DNA of 64,000 nucleotides, from the IMG/VR virus record IMGVR_UViG_3300025887_000011, positions 27,808 through 91,807 of that record; one strand, given 5' to 3'. The translations under genes were made by a program, and so were the position numbers. The number at the start of each line of letters is the position of its first letter. Within the stretch, counting starts at the first letter, position 1. Of the stretch, positions 1 to 8,676 are shown one piece after another. The DNA comes from a virus. The notes beneath the pieces were generated by a model, which was not told the origin of the DNA, made no database searches, and worked only from the letters and a program-made list of their open reading frames with translations.

Positions 1-5
1 TATAT

Positions 6-239
6 TTATGAAGCTGTACCTATTTTCTTGCCCTGCAAACGGATGCCAGTGACACTTGTTTTTGCCAGCTTGGTGCGAGATCCGCTGTTTCTGTCGTATA
101 CATTGATGTAAGATGCCGTCTCAGAAACGAACTGAGCGTTAATAGCTTTTCCCGATTTTGTGTATAGACCGAAATAACGACCTTTACTTGAACGGATGGC
201 TTTCATAATTTGGTTTTGTGTTCTTGTACTCATATTCAT
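6..239 (-). CDS. small basic phage protein, function unknown
   Basis: A 77-residue Lys/Arg-rich protein that I do not recognise with certainty. It has a basic N-terminal stretch (residues 1-20), then a probable small beta domain with the segments GRYFGLYTKSG and YINVYDRNSG, ending in a Lys-rich strand. No Cys pairs, signal peptide or membrane segment is visible. The size and charge would fit a nucleic-acid-binding accessory protein, but that is inference only. It starts only 5 nt after the stop of the Clp-like gene and has an AT-only leader, so it is probably the last visible gene of the leftward replication operon. A second in-frame ATG at residue 3 is an equally possible start. Confidence 0.6.
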   Translation of the reverse strand: MNMSTRTQNQIMKAIRSSKGRYFGLYTKSGKAINAQFVSETASYINVYDRNSGSRTKLAKTSVTGIRLQGKKIGTAS

Positions 240-244
240 ATATA

Positions 245-2683
245 TTAAACTATCTTGATCTGATTGTCAACATCTTTTATTGTTATTTGTGATTTTTTAG
301 AATTTGAAATAACTATTTTAGCCAATGGTATGTGGATTTTATCGTAGATATACCTTTTTATATCTCTTGCATGCATTTTCTTATTAGTAATATCCTGAAA
401 AATGCAGTTAATTGATGATGCTTTTACGTTTATTTCAAGACCTCTATCGTGCAACTTGTTTTTAACTTTATCAACCTCATGTTTTATGATTCTTTTCATG
501 TCAGAGTCGCATAGCTCATCAAAAACCAAAACATCATTTATCCTTGCTAACAGTTCTGGTTTTAATTCTTTTTTTACGGAGTTTTTATAAGAATCCTCTT
601 CGCTCTCATCATTTTGGACAAAACCCATACTTCTTTTTTTAACTTCTTTATGACCTATATTACTAGTAAGTATTACTATAGATTTAGAAAAGTCTACTTT
701 TTCATGTTTGTTATCCTCCACGTAACCTTCATCTAGAAGATGAAGCAATATATTTAGTATTTGAGGGTCAGCTTTTTCAACCTCATCAAACAAAACGACA
801 CAGTTGGGATTATCTTTAACAAAATTAGTCAATAAGCCCCCTTCTTCGTAACCAACATAGCCAGAGTTAGAACCAATAAGTTTACTAATTCCTGTCTTAT
901 CATAAAGCTCGCTCATGTTGATTTGGAGAATAGCTTTTTCATTACCAAAAAAGTTTTTTGCTATTTTTTTAGCCGTGTAAGTTTTACCAACACTAGTAGG
1001 CCCAACAAAAAACATGCTAGCTAAAGGTTTGTTTTCCTCTGTTAAACCTGCTTTAGCGCAAGAAAGTAAGTCTGTAATAGTATCTATTGCTTTATCTTGA
1101 CCGAATACTTCTTTTTTAATCCTTGAAGAGAAAGAAGTGAAGTTTTGACTTCCAGATTTAACTTGATCAGCTGAAATTTTTGCATGTTCAGCTATAACAT
1201 CAATTATATCTTCTTTCTTTATTTTTATAGGTTTTACATCTTTGTTATTCCTGACGCCATCTAGATCATCAAGAAAGTAGTTTAGTTTTTCTTTTATTAA
1301 AGTTTCGCTGATTTCTTTTTCTGTTAAGCATTTTATTAGATCGTCGTGCTTATCCATTATATCTTTACAAGGCTTTGAGTTCTTAATTTTAACTCTAGAT
1401 CCAACTTGGTCTATTATATCAAAAGCTTTATCTGGAAACTTTTTATTACTAATTAAACTAGAAGAAAAATCAACAACACAATCTATAATGGGTTTAGTGA
1501 AAATTACGTTGTGAAATTCTTCATACTTGCTTTTGCATTTGTAAAGTATTTGTTTTGTTTCATCTTTTGTAGGCTCTTCTACTTTAACCTCAAAGAATCT
1601 ACGCTTCATCGCGCTATCCTTTTTGAATATTTTATTATATTCTTCAGTTGTTGTAGCTCCTATACATTTAATTTCTCCTCTAGCTAAATAAGGTTTCATC
1701 ATGTTCGCTGCATCTATGCTACCTTCTTGGTTGCCTCCTGCTCCAAATATAGTATGTATCTCGTCAAAAAATAAAACTGTATTAGTAGACTTTTTAGCCA
1801 TCTGTAATAGAGATTTAAACTTTTGCTCGAATTGACCTCTATACTGAGTACCAGCAAGCATTGATCCTATATTGACGCTAAGTATTTCCATACCAAACAT
1901 ATTAGATGGTATTTCTGCTTTGCATATTTTAGCAACAAGAGCTTCTACAATCGCTGTTTTTCCAACACCAGCATTACCAGTTAATATTGCATTGCTTTTA
2001 TTTTTTTTAGATATTGTTTCTATAAGCAGCGATACCTCATCGTCCCTGCCATAGACATCTGGAAGTCCGCCCTCCATATAAACACTGTTTAAATGAGTTA
2101 CAAAATCTGGAGTTTCTTCTTCTTGTTCGTTATAAGTTTCCAAAACTTGAACTTCATCAACTAAATCTTCCATTCCAAAATATGAATTGTCCTCTTCAGA
2201 CAGATCAAAATCACCATTAACAAAAATAGCTAGTTTTTCTACAAAAGATTCGTACTCTAAAATATTATCACTAATACATTCAGATACATGTACAGATGTA
2301 TTTAATAAAGCTAAGATTATATGCTCTACACCTATATAGTGTTGATCTAACTTATGAGATATTTTGTTAGCTTCTCCAATTGTATAAACTACTTCTTTAT
2401 TCCAAGGGTCAGAGTTTTTATTTACAAAAAAATGCTTGCTATCTTTTTCAGCAGATTCTTTTATAATATCTAAAGCTTCATGATGATTTATCATGAAGCC
2501 ATTAATCATTAAAAAATTGGTGATTTCTGTAGATGCATTTTTTAAACAGCCATATAAAACGTGCAAGTTAGTTATGTTTTTATGCCCAAGTTCTTTTGAA
2601 ACTGAATAAGCATCTGTATATGCTTTTTTTGCTCTAGGGGTAAGGTTAAAGTCTTTAAATATCACGTTGTTGTTTACACTCAT
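245..2683 (-). CDS. ClpA/ClpC-like AAA+ unfoldase
   Basis: An 812-residue class I Hsp100 ATPase, close to the usual ClpA/ClpC length. An N-terminal Clp_N-like helical domain covers about residues 10-150. The first AAA+ module has Walker A GNAGVGKT at 236-243 and Walker B VLFFDEIHT. The second has Walker A GPTSVGKT at 561-568 and Walker B CVVLFDEVEKAD. There is no long ClpB-type middle coiled coil. After the second module, residues 686-688 are MGF within RSMGFVQNDE, which aligns with the [L/I/V]G[F/L] loop that ClpA and ClpC use to dock on ClpP. This suggests the protein feeds host ClpP or a phage protease rather than acting as a disaggregase. It overlaps the start of the polymerase gene's stop region by 4 nt. 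Clp ATPases are uncommon in phages. Confidence 0.9.
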   Translation of the reverse strand: MSVNNNVIFKDFNLTPRAKKAYTDAYSVSKELGHKNITNLHVLYGCLKNASTEITNFLMINGFMINHHEALDIIKESAEKDSKHFFVNKNSDPWNKEVVYTIGEANKISHKLDQHYIGVEHIILALLNTSVHVSECISDNILEYESFVEKLAIFVNGDFDLSEEDNSYFGMEDLVDEVQVLETYNEQEEETPDFVTHLNSVYMEGGLPDVYGRDDEVSLLIETISKKNKSNAILTGNAGVGKTAIVEALVAKICKAEIPSNMFGMEILSVNIGSMLAGTQYRGQFEQKFKSLLQMAKKSTNTVLFFDEIHTIFGAGGNQEGSIDAANMMKPYLARGEIKCIGATTTEEYNKIFKKDSAMKRRFFEVKVEEPTKDETKQILYKCKSKYEEFHNVIFTKPIIDCVVDFSSSLISNKKFPDKAFDIIDQVGSRVKIKNSKPCKDIMDKHDDLIKCLTEKEISETLIKEKLNYFLDDLDGVRNNKDVKPIKIKKEDIIDVIAEHAKISADQVKSGSQNFTSFSSRIKKEVFGQDKAIDTITDLLSCAKAGLTEENKPLASMFFVGPTSVGKTYTAKKIAKNFFGNEKAILQINMSELYDKTGISKLIGSNSGYVGYEEGGLLTNFVKDNPNCVVLFDEVEKADPQILNILLHLLDEGYVEDNKHEKVDFSKSIVILTSNIGHKEVKKRSMGFVQNDESEEDSYKNSVKKELKPELLARINDVLVFDELCDSDMKRIIKHEVDKVKNKLHDRGLEINVKASSINCIFQDITNKKMHARDIKRYIYDKIHIPLAKIVISNSKKSQITIKDVDNQIKIV

Positions 2684-5223
2684 TTTAGTTCTGAAAGTTT
2701 CATATAAATTTTTTCTCTTAATGGACGAAGGGTGTTGATGAATATCAAATCGTCAGCGGTATCACCAACAACTATAACAACGTCACCTTTCTTCGGCAAC
2801 TTATTACCACAATTTAGGTAGTCTGTCAACCTTTCTTGTCTGTCTGAATCCATAAATAATCCAGAAACAGTTCCAAGTTCATCATTTATATCAAGCCTAG
2901 CATACTTATTTCCATTTCTACTTGTCCTCCTGCTTATATCTGCAATAATACCCACAAATTTAACAGTTCTTCTTGCTTGAGAAAGCCTGATCTCCTCAGA
3001 TGTCTGAAAAGACTCTTCATCGCCGCTACTAAATATCTCTCTTACGTTATAAGAATAACTATATCCAAGTAGTTTGGTCTCAAAAAACCAATTAGCAAAC
3101 TTTAAGTGGCTTGTGTTTTGTTCGTAAATGCTTTTATATGGATCATACTTTTTCTTAAAGGTGTTAAATCTTTTGTCTGAAAAAAGAACTCTACCATCAT
3201 CAGCGGGTGTGGTCTCAGACCTGCAATCATGAATTGTATTTAGGATATCATAGTTGAATTTAGGTCCTAGTTCTATTACATTTCTTTTTTCTCTGTCAGT
3301 TAATATATTGAATGTTTGAGCCTCAAGAACTAATCTACATCTGTCTTTATCAACAAAAGAATCAAGAAGACCAGCTTGGGCAAACGCAGACATAGTTCCT
3401 ATATTAACACCGCAATCTTTTGCCGTGATAAATACATCATACTTGTTTTTAAAAGATCCTTCTCTGAACTCAACCAGCGATTCCATAACTTTATCTGAAA
3501 CACCTTTAATTGAATTTAATCCATATCTAATGTTTTTACCTTCAATTTTGAAATCAAAACCTGACAGATTTAAATCTGGAGGAAGTAGCTTTATGTCAAA
3601 AAAAGAAAGCTCTTGAGCAATACTTGTAATCTCATCATGAGAATTTGGCTCGAATCTCGCCATTTTCAATAAACTTAAGAAGAATTCTTGTGGGTAATTA
3701 AACTTAAGGTAAACTGTAAGTGCGGCTAAATATGCATACGATATACTATGAGACTTATTAAACGAATAGTTAGCTGAGTCTTCAGCAACCTTCCATAAGA
3801 CTTCTCCTATTACTGGATCTAAATTGTTACTTTTTATTTTTTCTTCAATTTTAGCTTTCCATGCTGGCATGTCCTCAACCTTTTTCTTTCCTACTATTCT
3901 TCTAAGTTGCTCTGACTCATCAAGACTAAAGCCAACTTTAACAGCCATCTTCATTAACTGCTCTTGGTAAAGAGGAATGCCTCCTGTATAACTAAGTATA
4001 TCATCAAAAAATTCATGCACACAATTGAACTCTCCAGTTCTTACATATTCAGCATAACTATCTTTGAAATCCAAAGCCCCTGGACGAGCTATAGCGACAA
4101 CGGCAGACAATTGCTCAAGGTTTCTGGGCGCGACTTGCTTACAAACCTTGAAGTTTACTTCCGCTTCGATCTGAAACAATCCTTTAGGTTGTTGGAGACA
4201 AGCTAACGCTGCATAGATGCTTTCGTCGCTAGGGTCGATGTCACAGGCTTTGATGCCAATTTGGTTACATACGTCATGAACCACTGAAAGCGTCCTCAGT
4301 CCAAGTATATCGAACTTAACACTAAGGCTTGCTACGTCATCCATATCATAACCAGACACTAAAGCTCCTTCATTTGTTTTTTGAAGAGGCATTATGTCTG
4401 TCTGATTATAATAGCTAATCGATATTCCAGAAGGATGGACTCCAGTATTCTTTATTAAACCTTCTAGTTTTTTTGATATTTTAAATGACTTCTTGTACTT
4501 GTCAGCATAAACTCTGAAACTTTCACTTTCTTCGTAAGCTTGCGAAAGCTTTGCTACCTTCCCAAAGTGTTTTGGTATAGTGTCACTAATTTGATTAACA
4601 TCTATCTCGGATAAACCATCAACGATTTTGCCACATTCTTTAACACAAAGCTTAGAACTTAAAGTATTTAAGGTTAAAATCTTAGATGTTTTTCCTTTAT
4701 ATTTTTTTTCAATGTATTCAATAACTTCAACTCTTCTATCATAGGATATATCGTTGTCCACATCAGCCAAAAGAGAACCATCTAAATAAGTTACTCCGTT
4801 ATGCTCTATTTTTTTAGCCCTACTCTTAGAAACAAAACGCTCAAAGAAAAGCTCGTATTTAATAGGGTCAATATTGGTGACCCCAAGCAGGTAAAGAACC
4901 AAGCTTCCAGCAGCGCTACCTCTGCCAGCACCAGTTGGGATATCTTTAGATTTACAAAAGTCAAGTATGTCCCAATTCAAAAGTATATAATCGACAAAAC
5001 CAAGCTCCTCTAAAATTTCCAGTTCAGTTTCTGTTCTTTTGTAATACTCAGATCTGTTTTCTTTTTTAGTTATGCCTCTTTCTCTCAAACCCTTTCTGCA
5101 AAGCTGTTTTAGAATATCAAAACTAGAAGCGTTAGAGTCTAGATCTAAATCTTTTAAAGTTTTATCAGGAACTTCGATTTCTGGGAGCTTAACTCCTACT
5201 GGGAATGGCGTTTGATAGTTCAT
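2680..5223 (-). CDS. dnaE: DNA polymerase III alpha subunit, polymerase core (lacks PHP domain)
   Basis: An 847-residue C-family replicative polymerase corresponding to bacterial DnaE without its N-terminal PHP domain. Residues 98-107 (GAGRGSAAGS) match the nucleotide-binding GPGRGSGAGS of DnaE. D156 and D158 in ADVDND match the catalytic pair (E. coli D401/D403), and D305 in KFDILGL supplies the third carboxylate, so activity should be kept. The segment FETKLLGYSYS corresponds to the DnaE 'LGFYLSGHP' region. An OB-fold-like domain follows near 740-830 (VKFVGIIADISRR). I could not identify a clear beta-clamp peptide. The missing PHP part is encoded separately upstream, beyond an exonuclease gene. 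The three genes abut or overlap, implying coordinated expression and a reconstituted holoenzyme. The symbol refers to the family. Confidence 0.93.
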   Translation of the reverse strand: MNYQTPFPVGVKLPEIEVPDKTLKDLDLDSNASSFDILKQLCRKGLRERGITKKENRSEYYKRTETELEILEELGFVDYILLNWDILDFCKSKDIPTGAGRGSAAGSLVLYLLGVTNIDPIKYELFFERFVSKSRAKKIEHNGVTYLDGSLLADVDNDISYDRRVEVIEYIEKKYKGKTSKILTLNTLSSKLCVKECGKIVDGLSEIDVNQISDTIPKHFGKVAKLSQAYEESESFRVYADKYKKSFKISKKLEGLIKNTGVHPSGISISYYNQTDIMPLQKTNEGALVSGYDMDDVASLSVKFDILGLRTLSVVHDVCNQIGIKACDIDPSDESIYAALACLQQPKGLFQIEAEVNFKVCKQVAPRNLEQLSAVVAIARPGALDFKDSYAEYVRTGEFNCVHEFFDDILSYTGGIPLYQEQLMKMAVKVGFSLDESEQLRRIVGKKKVEDMPAWKAKIEEKIKSNNLDPVIGEVLWKVAEDSANYSFNKSHSISYAYLAALTVYLKFNYPQEFFLSLLKMARFEPNSHDEITSIAQELSFFDIKLLPPDLNLSGFDFKIEGKNIRYGLNSIKGVSDKVMESLVEFREGSFKNKYDVFITAKDCGVNIGTMSAFAQAGLLDSFVDKDRCRLVLEAQTFNILTDREKRNVIELGPKFNYDILNTIHDCRSETTPADDGRVLFSDKRFNTFKKKYDPYKSIYEQNTSHLKFANWFFETKLLGYSYSYNVREIFSSGDEESFQTSEEIRLSQARRTVKFVGIIADISRRTSRNGNKYARLDINDELGTVSGLFMDSDRQERLTDYLNCGNKLPKKGDVVIVVGDTADDLIFINTLRPLREKIYMKLSELK

Positions 5224-5852
5224 ATTTCAATTTCTAAAATTTGTCTTCTAAATATTTGGAAGTTCATTTCGATGTCATAAAGAGCATCATGTAAACGTTT
5301 CTGGTCAAAAGTAATATCATATTTTTTAAGCAGAGTCAACTGAGAAGTTTTTAAACCTCTCTCCCTAAAGTTTAGCCATTTATATTGCCAGTAAATAAAA
5401 TTATCTTTATCCACTGGGGCGTTTTTAGCTATGGCCGTAGCTATAGCTTTAGTGTCAATGATTCTCTTGATATAAGATTGATCTAGTTTTTCCCCAATAA
5501 GATTTCTCCATACATCAACCATATAAACATCAAAAGCAAGAAGGTTTTGCCCTACGATTAAATAGTCATCATCATAAAGGTATTTTGAGAACTCGCTCCA
5601 AACTTTATCTGCTGGTTCCGAATTGTTCTTGTAATACTCTTTATCAAAACCAGTTATTCTTGCAGCGTCTGGAGAAACGTTTAAGTCGTCCCAATGTATA
5701 AGTTTATCGTATTTTTTAATAACTCTGTCTCCCTCAACAACAATCCAAGCTGCTTGCCAAGGCTTAGACTTGATTAGATTCAAGCCTTCAGTTTCTGTAT
5801 CAAATATGATATATTTTTGGTTTCTTTTAAACCTAAGAAGTGATTCATTCAT
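5220..5852 (-). CDS. dnaQ: DEDD-type 3'-5' exonuclease (DnaQ/epsilon-like)
   Basis: A proofreading exonuclease of the DnaQ family, about 210 residues from the ATG used here. Exo I is IFDTETEG with D18 and E20. Exo II is in GQNLLAFD. Exo III is HDALYDIEM, with the His of the DEDDh subgroup. The open frame extends 33 nt further to a TTG at 5885, but the ATG at 5852 leaves a 2-nt gap to the preceding stop and keeps the first strand intact, so I prefer it. It lies between the PHP gene and the polymerase core and overlaps the latter by 4 nt. This order matches the domain order of Gram-positive PolC, where the exonuclease is inserted in the PHP region. It presumably proofreads for the neighbouring polymerase. 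Confidence 0.88.
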   Translation of the reverse strand: MNESLLRFKRNQKYIIFDTETEGLNLIKSKPWQAAWIVVEGDRVIKKYDKLIHWDDLNVSPDAARITGFDKEYYKNNSEPADKVWSEFSKYLYDDDYLIVGQNLLAFDVYMVDVWRNLIGEKLDQSYIKRIIDTKAIATAIAKNAPVDKDNFIYWQYKWLNFRERGLKTSQLTLLKKYDITFDQKRLHDALYDIEMNFQIFRRQILEIEI

Positions 5853-5854
5853 AA

Positions 5855-6598
5855 TTAAACTTGTTCTTTGTAAGACTCCCAGCAAAACTCATCACTACCA
5901 AAATGACTTAAGTTTGGATTAGACAATGTTGCTTGCCTACCAAAAGATCTATTACACAGAACTTTATAAGTTTGCAATGCTTCTACATCCTCTTTGTTTT
6001 TGTATTTGATTGTTTTGACTAAGCTTATAGGGTATTTGCCGTCGACAAAAGATTTAACCTTATCTTCTAGAAGAGAATCAAAAGGGAGGTTATTTCTTTC
6101 TATCCAAAACCTAGGGTTTAAGCCTTCTAAATAAGGTATGCAGTTTTTTAGAAAGAAGTTATTTTCATGTATGAAACTACCATAAAAAGGAACAACAAAA
6201 GAAAGATGTTTGTTATTCCAGAACCTTATTAGGTTATCATAATTAATTTTGCCACCACACTCAGTGAAAGCAAAAGAATAAATCTTGTTTAAAAGCTTAC
6301 AACCTTCGTCGTCTAAAGCAAAAATTACAGCCTTATGGGAGTCATCTTTATTTTCGCTTTCAGAGTTATTGCAAAGATTAATCTTTAATCCATAAGTCAA
6401 TCTAATGTCGTTTTCTTTGCAGACATGAAAAGCTTTCATGAAGCTTGTTAGATTGTCTTCAACAAGAACTAGATCTTTTAAACCTTCCTCTTTACAGATT
6501 GAAATTATTGAGTCTGGACCCTCATCCGATTCAGAGTTGTTTAAAGTTAGTATACTTTTACCTGTAGAGTAGCAAGAAGTAAATATCGGCTTGATCAT
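5855..6598 (-). CDS. detached, probably inactive PHP domain of DNA polymerase III alpha
   Basis: A 247-residue protein that follows the layout of the DnaE PHP domain. The N-terminal FTSCYSTGKS takes the place of the HSDYS metal-binding motif, LVLVEDNLTSF that of AITDHGNMFG, and DIRLTYGLKINL that of KPIIGVEAYV. The later DEGCKLLNKIYSFAF corresponds to the 'NLLKLVSLAY' helix, and ALQTYKVLCNRS to the end of the domain. The His and Asp metal ligands are replaced, so phosphoesterase activity is unlikely and a structural role in the replicase is more probable. This assignment comes from motif order, not a search. The leader contains TAATAT 6 nt before the ATG, making this a possible internal promoter for the polymerase genes. 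The stop codon is 2 nt before the exonuclease ATG. Confidence 0.72.
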   Translation of the reverse strand: MIKPIFTSCYSTGKSILTLNNSESDEGPDSIISICKEEGLKDLVLVEDNLTSFMKAFHVCKENDIRLTYGLKINLCNNSESENKDDSHKAVIFALDDEGCKLLNKIYSFAFTECGGKINYDNLIRFWNNKHLSFVVPFYGSFIHENNFFLKNCIPYLEGLNPRFWIERNNLPFDSLLEDKVKSFVDGKYPISLVKTIKYKNKEDVEALQTYKVLCNRSFGRQATLSNPNLSHFGSDEFCWESYKEQV

Positions 6599-6628
6599 GT
6601 TATGATATTAGCATAAATCATAAGTTTG

Positions 6629-7654
6629 TCAAGATGAATGTGCAGGGCAACCAGGATAATACTTCATTTCATATGAACCTCCTTCTGGAACCATTTCTTC
6701 TGAAAACTCATCGTCAAAACAAGATTTTGCAAAGTTGCCATTTGAATCTCTAATGTCATAATAAAAGAAATCAAACTTCATTCCACAATACCACATTGGA
6801 GTGCCATCTTTTTTAAGTTGTCCCTTTTCTTTAGCGAAACCACAAAGAAGTTTGCAACTAAAAGAACCATCGCTAGGGAAACCTTTGTAAGCCGCCATGT
6901 TCTTTGTAGCAGATTCTTCATTAAAATTATCTAGATACTCTTGAATCTCAGTAAGATGATGTTCGAAACCGTGGAGATCATGTTCATCAAGAGGCTTCAT
7001 TCTTACTATGCCGCTTTTTTTGACATCTGGTATTAAGTCAAACTTAAGAAACAAAAATTCACTTTGTTTTGTTTCGTACTCTGGAAATAGATGCTTAACA
7101 GCAAGACTATACATTAGATCCTGCATGTTGTCTTCTGCATCCTTACCTTTGAATGTTTCCTTGCTTGTTTTAAAGTCTCTAATTAAAGCGAATTTTTTAT
7201 CTTTATAAAGAAAAAGTTTATCAATAAACCCTCTGATTTTATATTTTACTGTACCGTCATTAACTACGATGTGGAAGTCTTTTTCTGAATGCTCTTCAGT
7301 AGGATCTACTTCTGTATCTCCAAAAAAATCATACATCAAACCATTAAGGGTCATCTCTTTCATCATCTGAACGTTATCTTTATCATCAACGCCCTCCCTT
7401 ATCGCATGTTTCATTATTAGCCTTTTTATAGACGGAACACTGAATACATCAAGAGTACGGATAATTTCGTCAAAGTAATGTCTTCTTCTTTTTTCTCCCA
7501 AAACTTCAAAAATTAAGTGACAAATAGAACCTCTTCTAGCTCCATCATTACTCCTGTCTGGAAGCTTTAGTTTATACTTAGACCAGTAAAGCCAAGAACA
7601 ACTTTCTGCTGTTTTGATTCTGCTTGCCGACAATGTTGTTATTGGTTCACTCAT
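6629..7654 (-). CDS. PD-(D/E)XK nuclease, Cas4/RecB-like
   Basis: A 341-residue protein of the RecB/Cas4-like PD-(D/E)XK group. It opens with SASRIKTAESCSWLYWSKY, the helix that precedes the nuclease core in AddB/Cas4 proteins. The core includes RRGSICHLIFE (His motif), KIRGFIDKL (Asp), ALIRDFKTSK (D-x-K) and DNMQDLMYSLA (the QhxxY-like helix). C19 near the N-terminus, plus Cys in FSCKLLCGF and MWYCGMKF near the C-terminus, could form the one-plus-three Cys pattern of the Cas4/AddB iron-sulfur cluster; this is inference. It overlaps the primase gene by 8 nt and lies between primase and polymerase, so DNA end processing in replication or recombination is the likely role. Confidence 0.82.
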   Translation of the reverse strand: MSEPITTLSASRIKTAESCSWLYWSKYKLKLPDRSNDGARRGSICHLIFEVLGEKRRRHYFDEIIRTLDVFSVPSIKRLIMKHAIREGVDDKDNVQMMKEMTLNGLMYDFFGDTEVDPTEEHSEKDFHIVVNDGTVKYKIRGFIDKLFLYKDKKFALIRDFKTSKETFKGKDAEDNMQDLMYSLAVKHLFPEYETKQSEFLFLKFDLIPDVKKSGIVRMKPLDEHDLHGFEHHLTEIQEYLDNFNEESATKNMAAYKGFPSDGSFSCKLLCGFAKEKGQLKKDGTPMWYCGMKFDFFYYDIRDSNGNFAKSCFDDEFSEEMVPEGGSYEMKYYPGCPAHSS

Positions 7655-8672
7655 TTAATTTAGCAGCTTTCTTTAAGTCTAACTTAGAGAAATTGTTTTT
7701 ATTGTTTTTAACGAAATTCGAAATAAATAGTCTTTGTTTGATTTTGTCTGTTTCTTTTTCTTCCCAAGAAGAGAAGTTAGCAGAAGACTCATTTGCGTCG
7801 CCAAAGTCGTTAAAACCCTTTGGCGGAAGTTTAATGGTTAAGTTTTCTAGGTCGAAGTAACGAGAAAGCTTTAGGTAGTTTTTAACACACCCAATTAAAC
7901 CTCTATTCTCTTTAGAATCGAAATCATTGTTTCCAGCAATTATAACTTCATCTAAAACCTTGCTTGACAAATAAGATATAAGAGATGGGCTTATTGATAA
8001 ACCGAAAACAACTAAAACGTTTTTTATTCCGTTTTGATATAAAGACATTGCATCTCCTATACTTTCAGTAAGATATACCGAACGCTTTTCATTTATAATG
8101 GAATCTACAGTTTCTTCATTCGGTATATAAGCTGGATATATCCAATTATTTTTTTTACCCAAATGCTTCCACTTTGCAAAGTTATTTTCGTCCACCCTTC
8201 TTCCAGAAAAACCTACTATCTGAGAATGTTCGTTATAAATAGGGAAAACCATTCTCCTGTACATTTGTCCCGAACCAGCGAGACCAACTCTAAATGATTT
8301 TTGAGTTTCTTCTGATATTTTTTTGGGCAAATAAAAATTATAATTAGGAAATAACTTTTGTAAAATTGATTCATCGTATACTTTTTCCATTTCTATGAGT
8401 GCTTTCTGTTTGTATTCTGTGAAATCTGATACGTTTGATTCTATCGATCTCAATACAGAATTTAATTTCTTTTTATCGTCTTTTAGAGTAAGTTTAACTA
8501 AAGCCTCAAAAGGTTTAGATTTATTTCCATGAATAAAATCTATCCAAACTCCAGTATTTTTATATATTCTTAGAGCAGTCTGATTATCCCCAGACCTATA
8601 TAGAGCACTAGTCCTCCAATGGTTTCCGCAATCAACAAGATTGTAACCAAGCTCCTCTAATATTTGCTTCAT
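7647..8672 (-). CDS. DnaG-like primase with TOPRIM domain
   Basis: A primase of the DnaG/TOPRIM class, about 341 residues from the ATG used here. The N-terminal 60 residues (CGNHWRTSALYRSGDNQTAL, then WIDF) resemble a CHC2 zinc domain that has lost most metal ligands. The middle has the RNA-polymerase-like region with RRMVFPIYN and IVGFSGRRV. The TOPRIM core follows with YLTESIGDAMSLYQNG (catalytic Glu) and VIIAGNNDFDSKENRG, a D-x-D variant. The frame could start 66 nt earlier at 8738, inside the helicase gene, but the ATG at 8672 lies 4 nt after the helicase stop and begins the homologous region. Next to DnaB, it should make lagging-strand primers. Confidence 0.85.
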   Translation of the reverse strand: MKQILEELGYNLVDCGNHWRTSALYRSGDNQTALRIYKNTGVWIDFIHGNKSKPFEALVKLTLKDDKKKLNSVLRSIESNVSDFTEYKQKALIEMEKVYDESILQKLFPNYNFYLPKKISEETQKSFRVGLAGSGQMYRRMVFPIYNEHSQIVGFSGRRVDENNFAKWKHLGKKNNWIYPAYIPNEETVDSIINEKRSVYLTESIGDAMSLYQNGIKNVLVVFGLSISPSLISYLSSKVLDEVIIAGNNDFDSKENRGLIGCVKNYLKLSRYFDLENLTIKLPPKGFNDFGDANESSANFSSWEEKETDKIKQRLFISNFVKNNKNNFSKLDLKKAAKLNE

Positions 8673-8676
8673 TTTA

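Noticed and set aside
5853-5885. N-terminal extension of the exonuclease to a TTG start
   Set aside because: The ATG at 5852 directly follows the previous stop and keeps the fold; the extension would be translated from inside the PHP gene.
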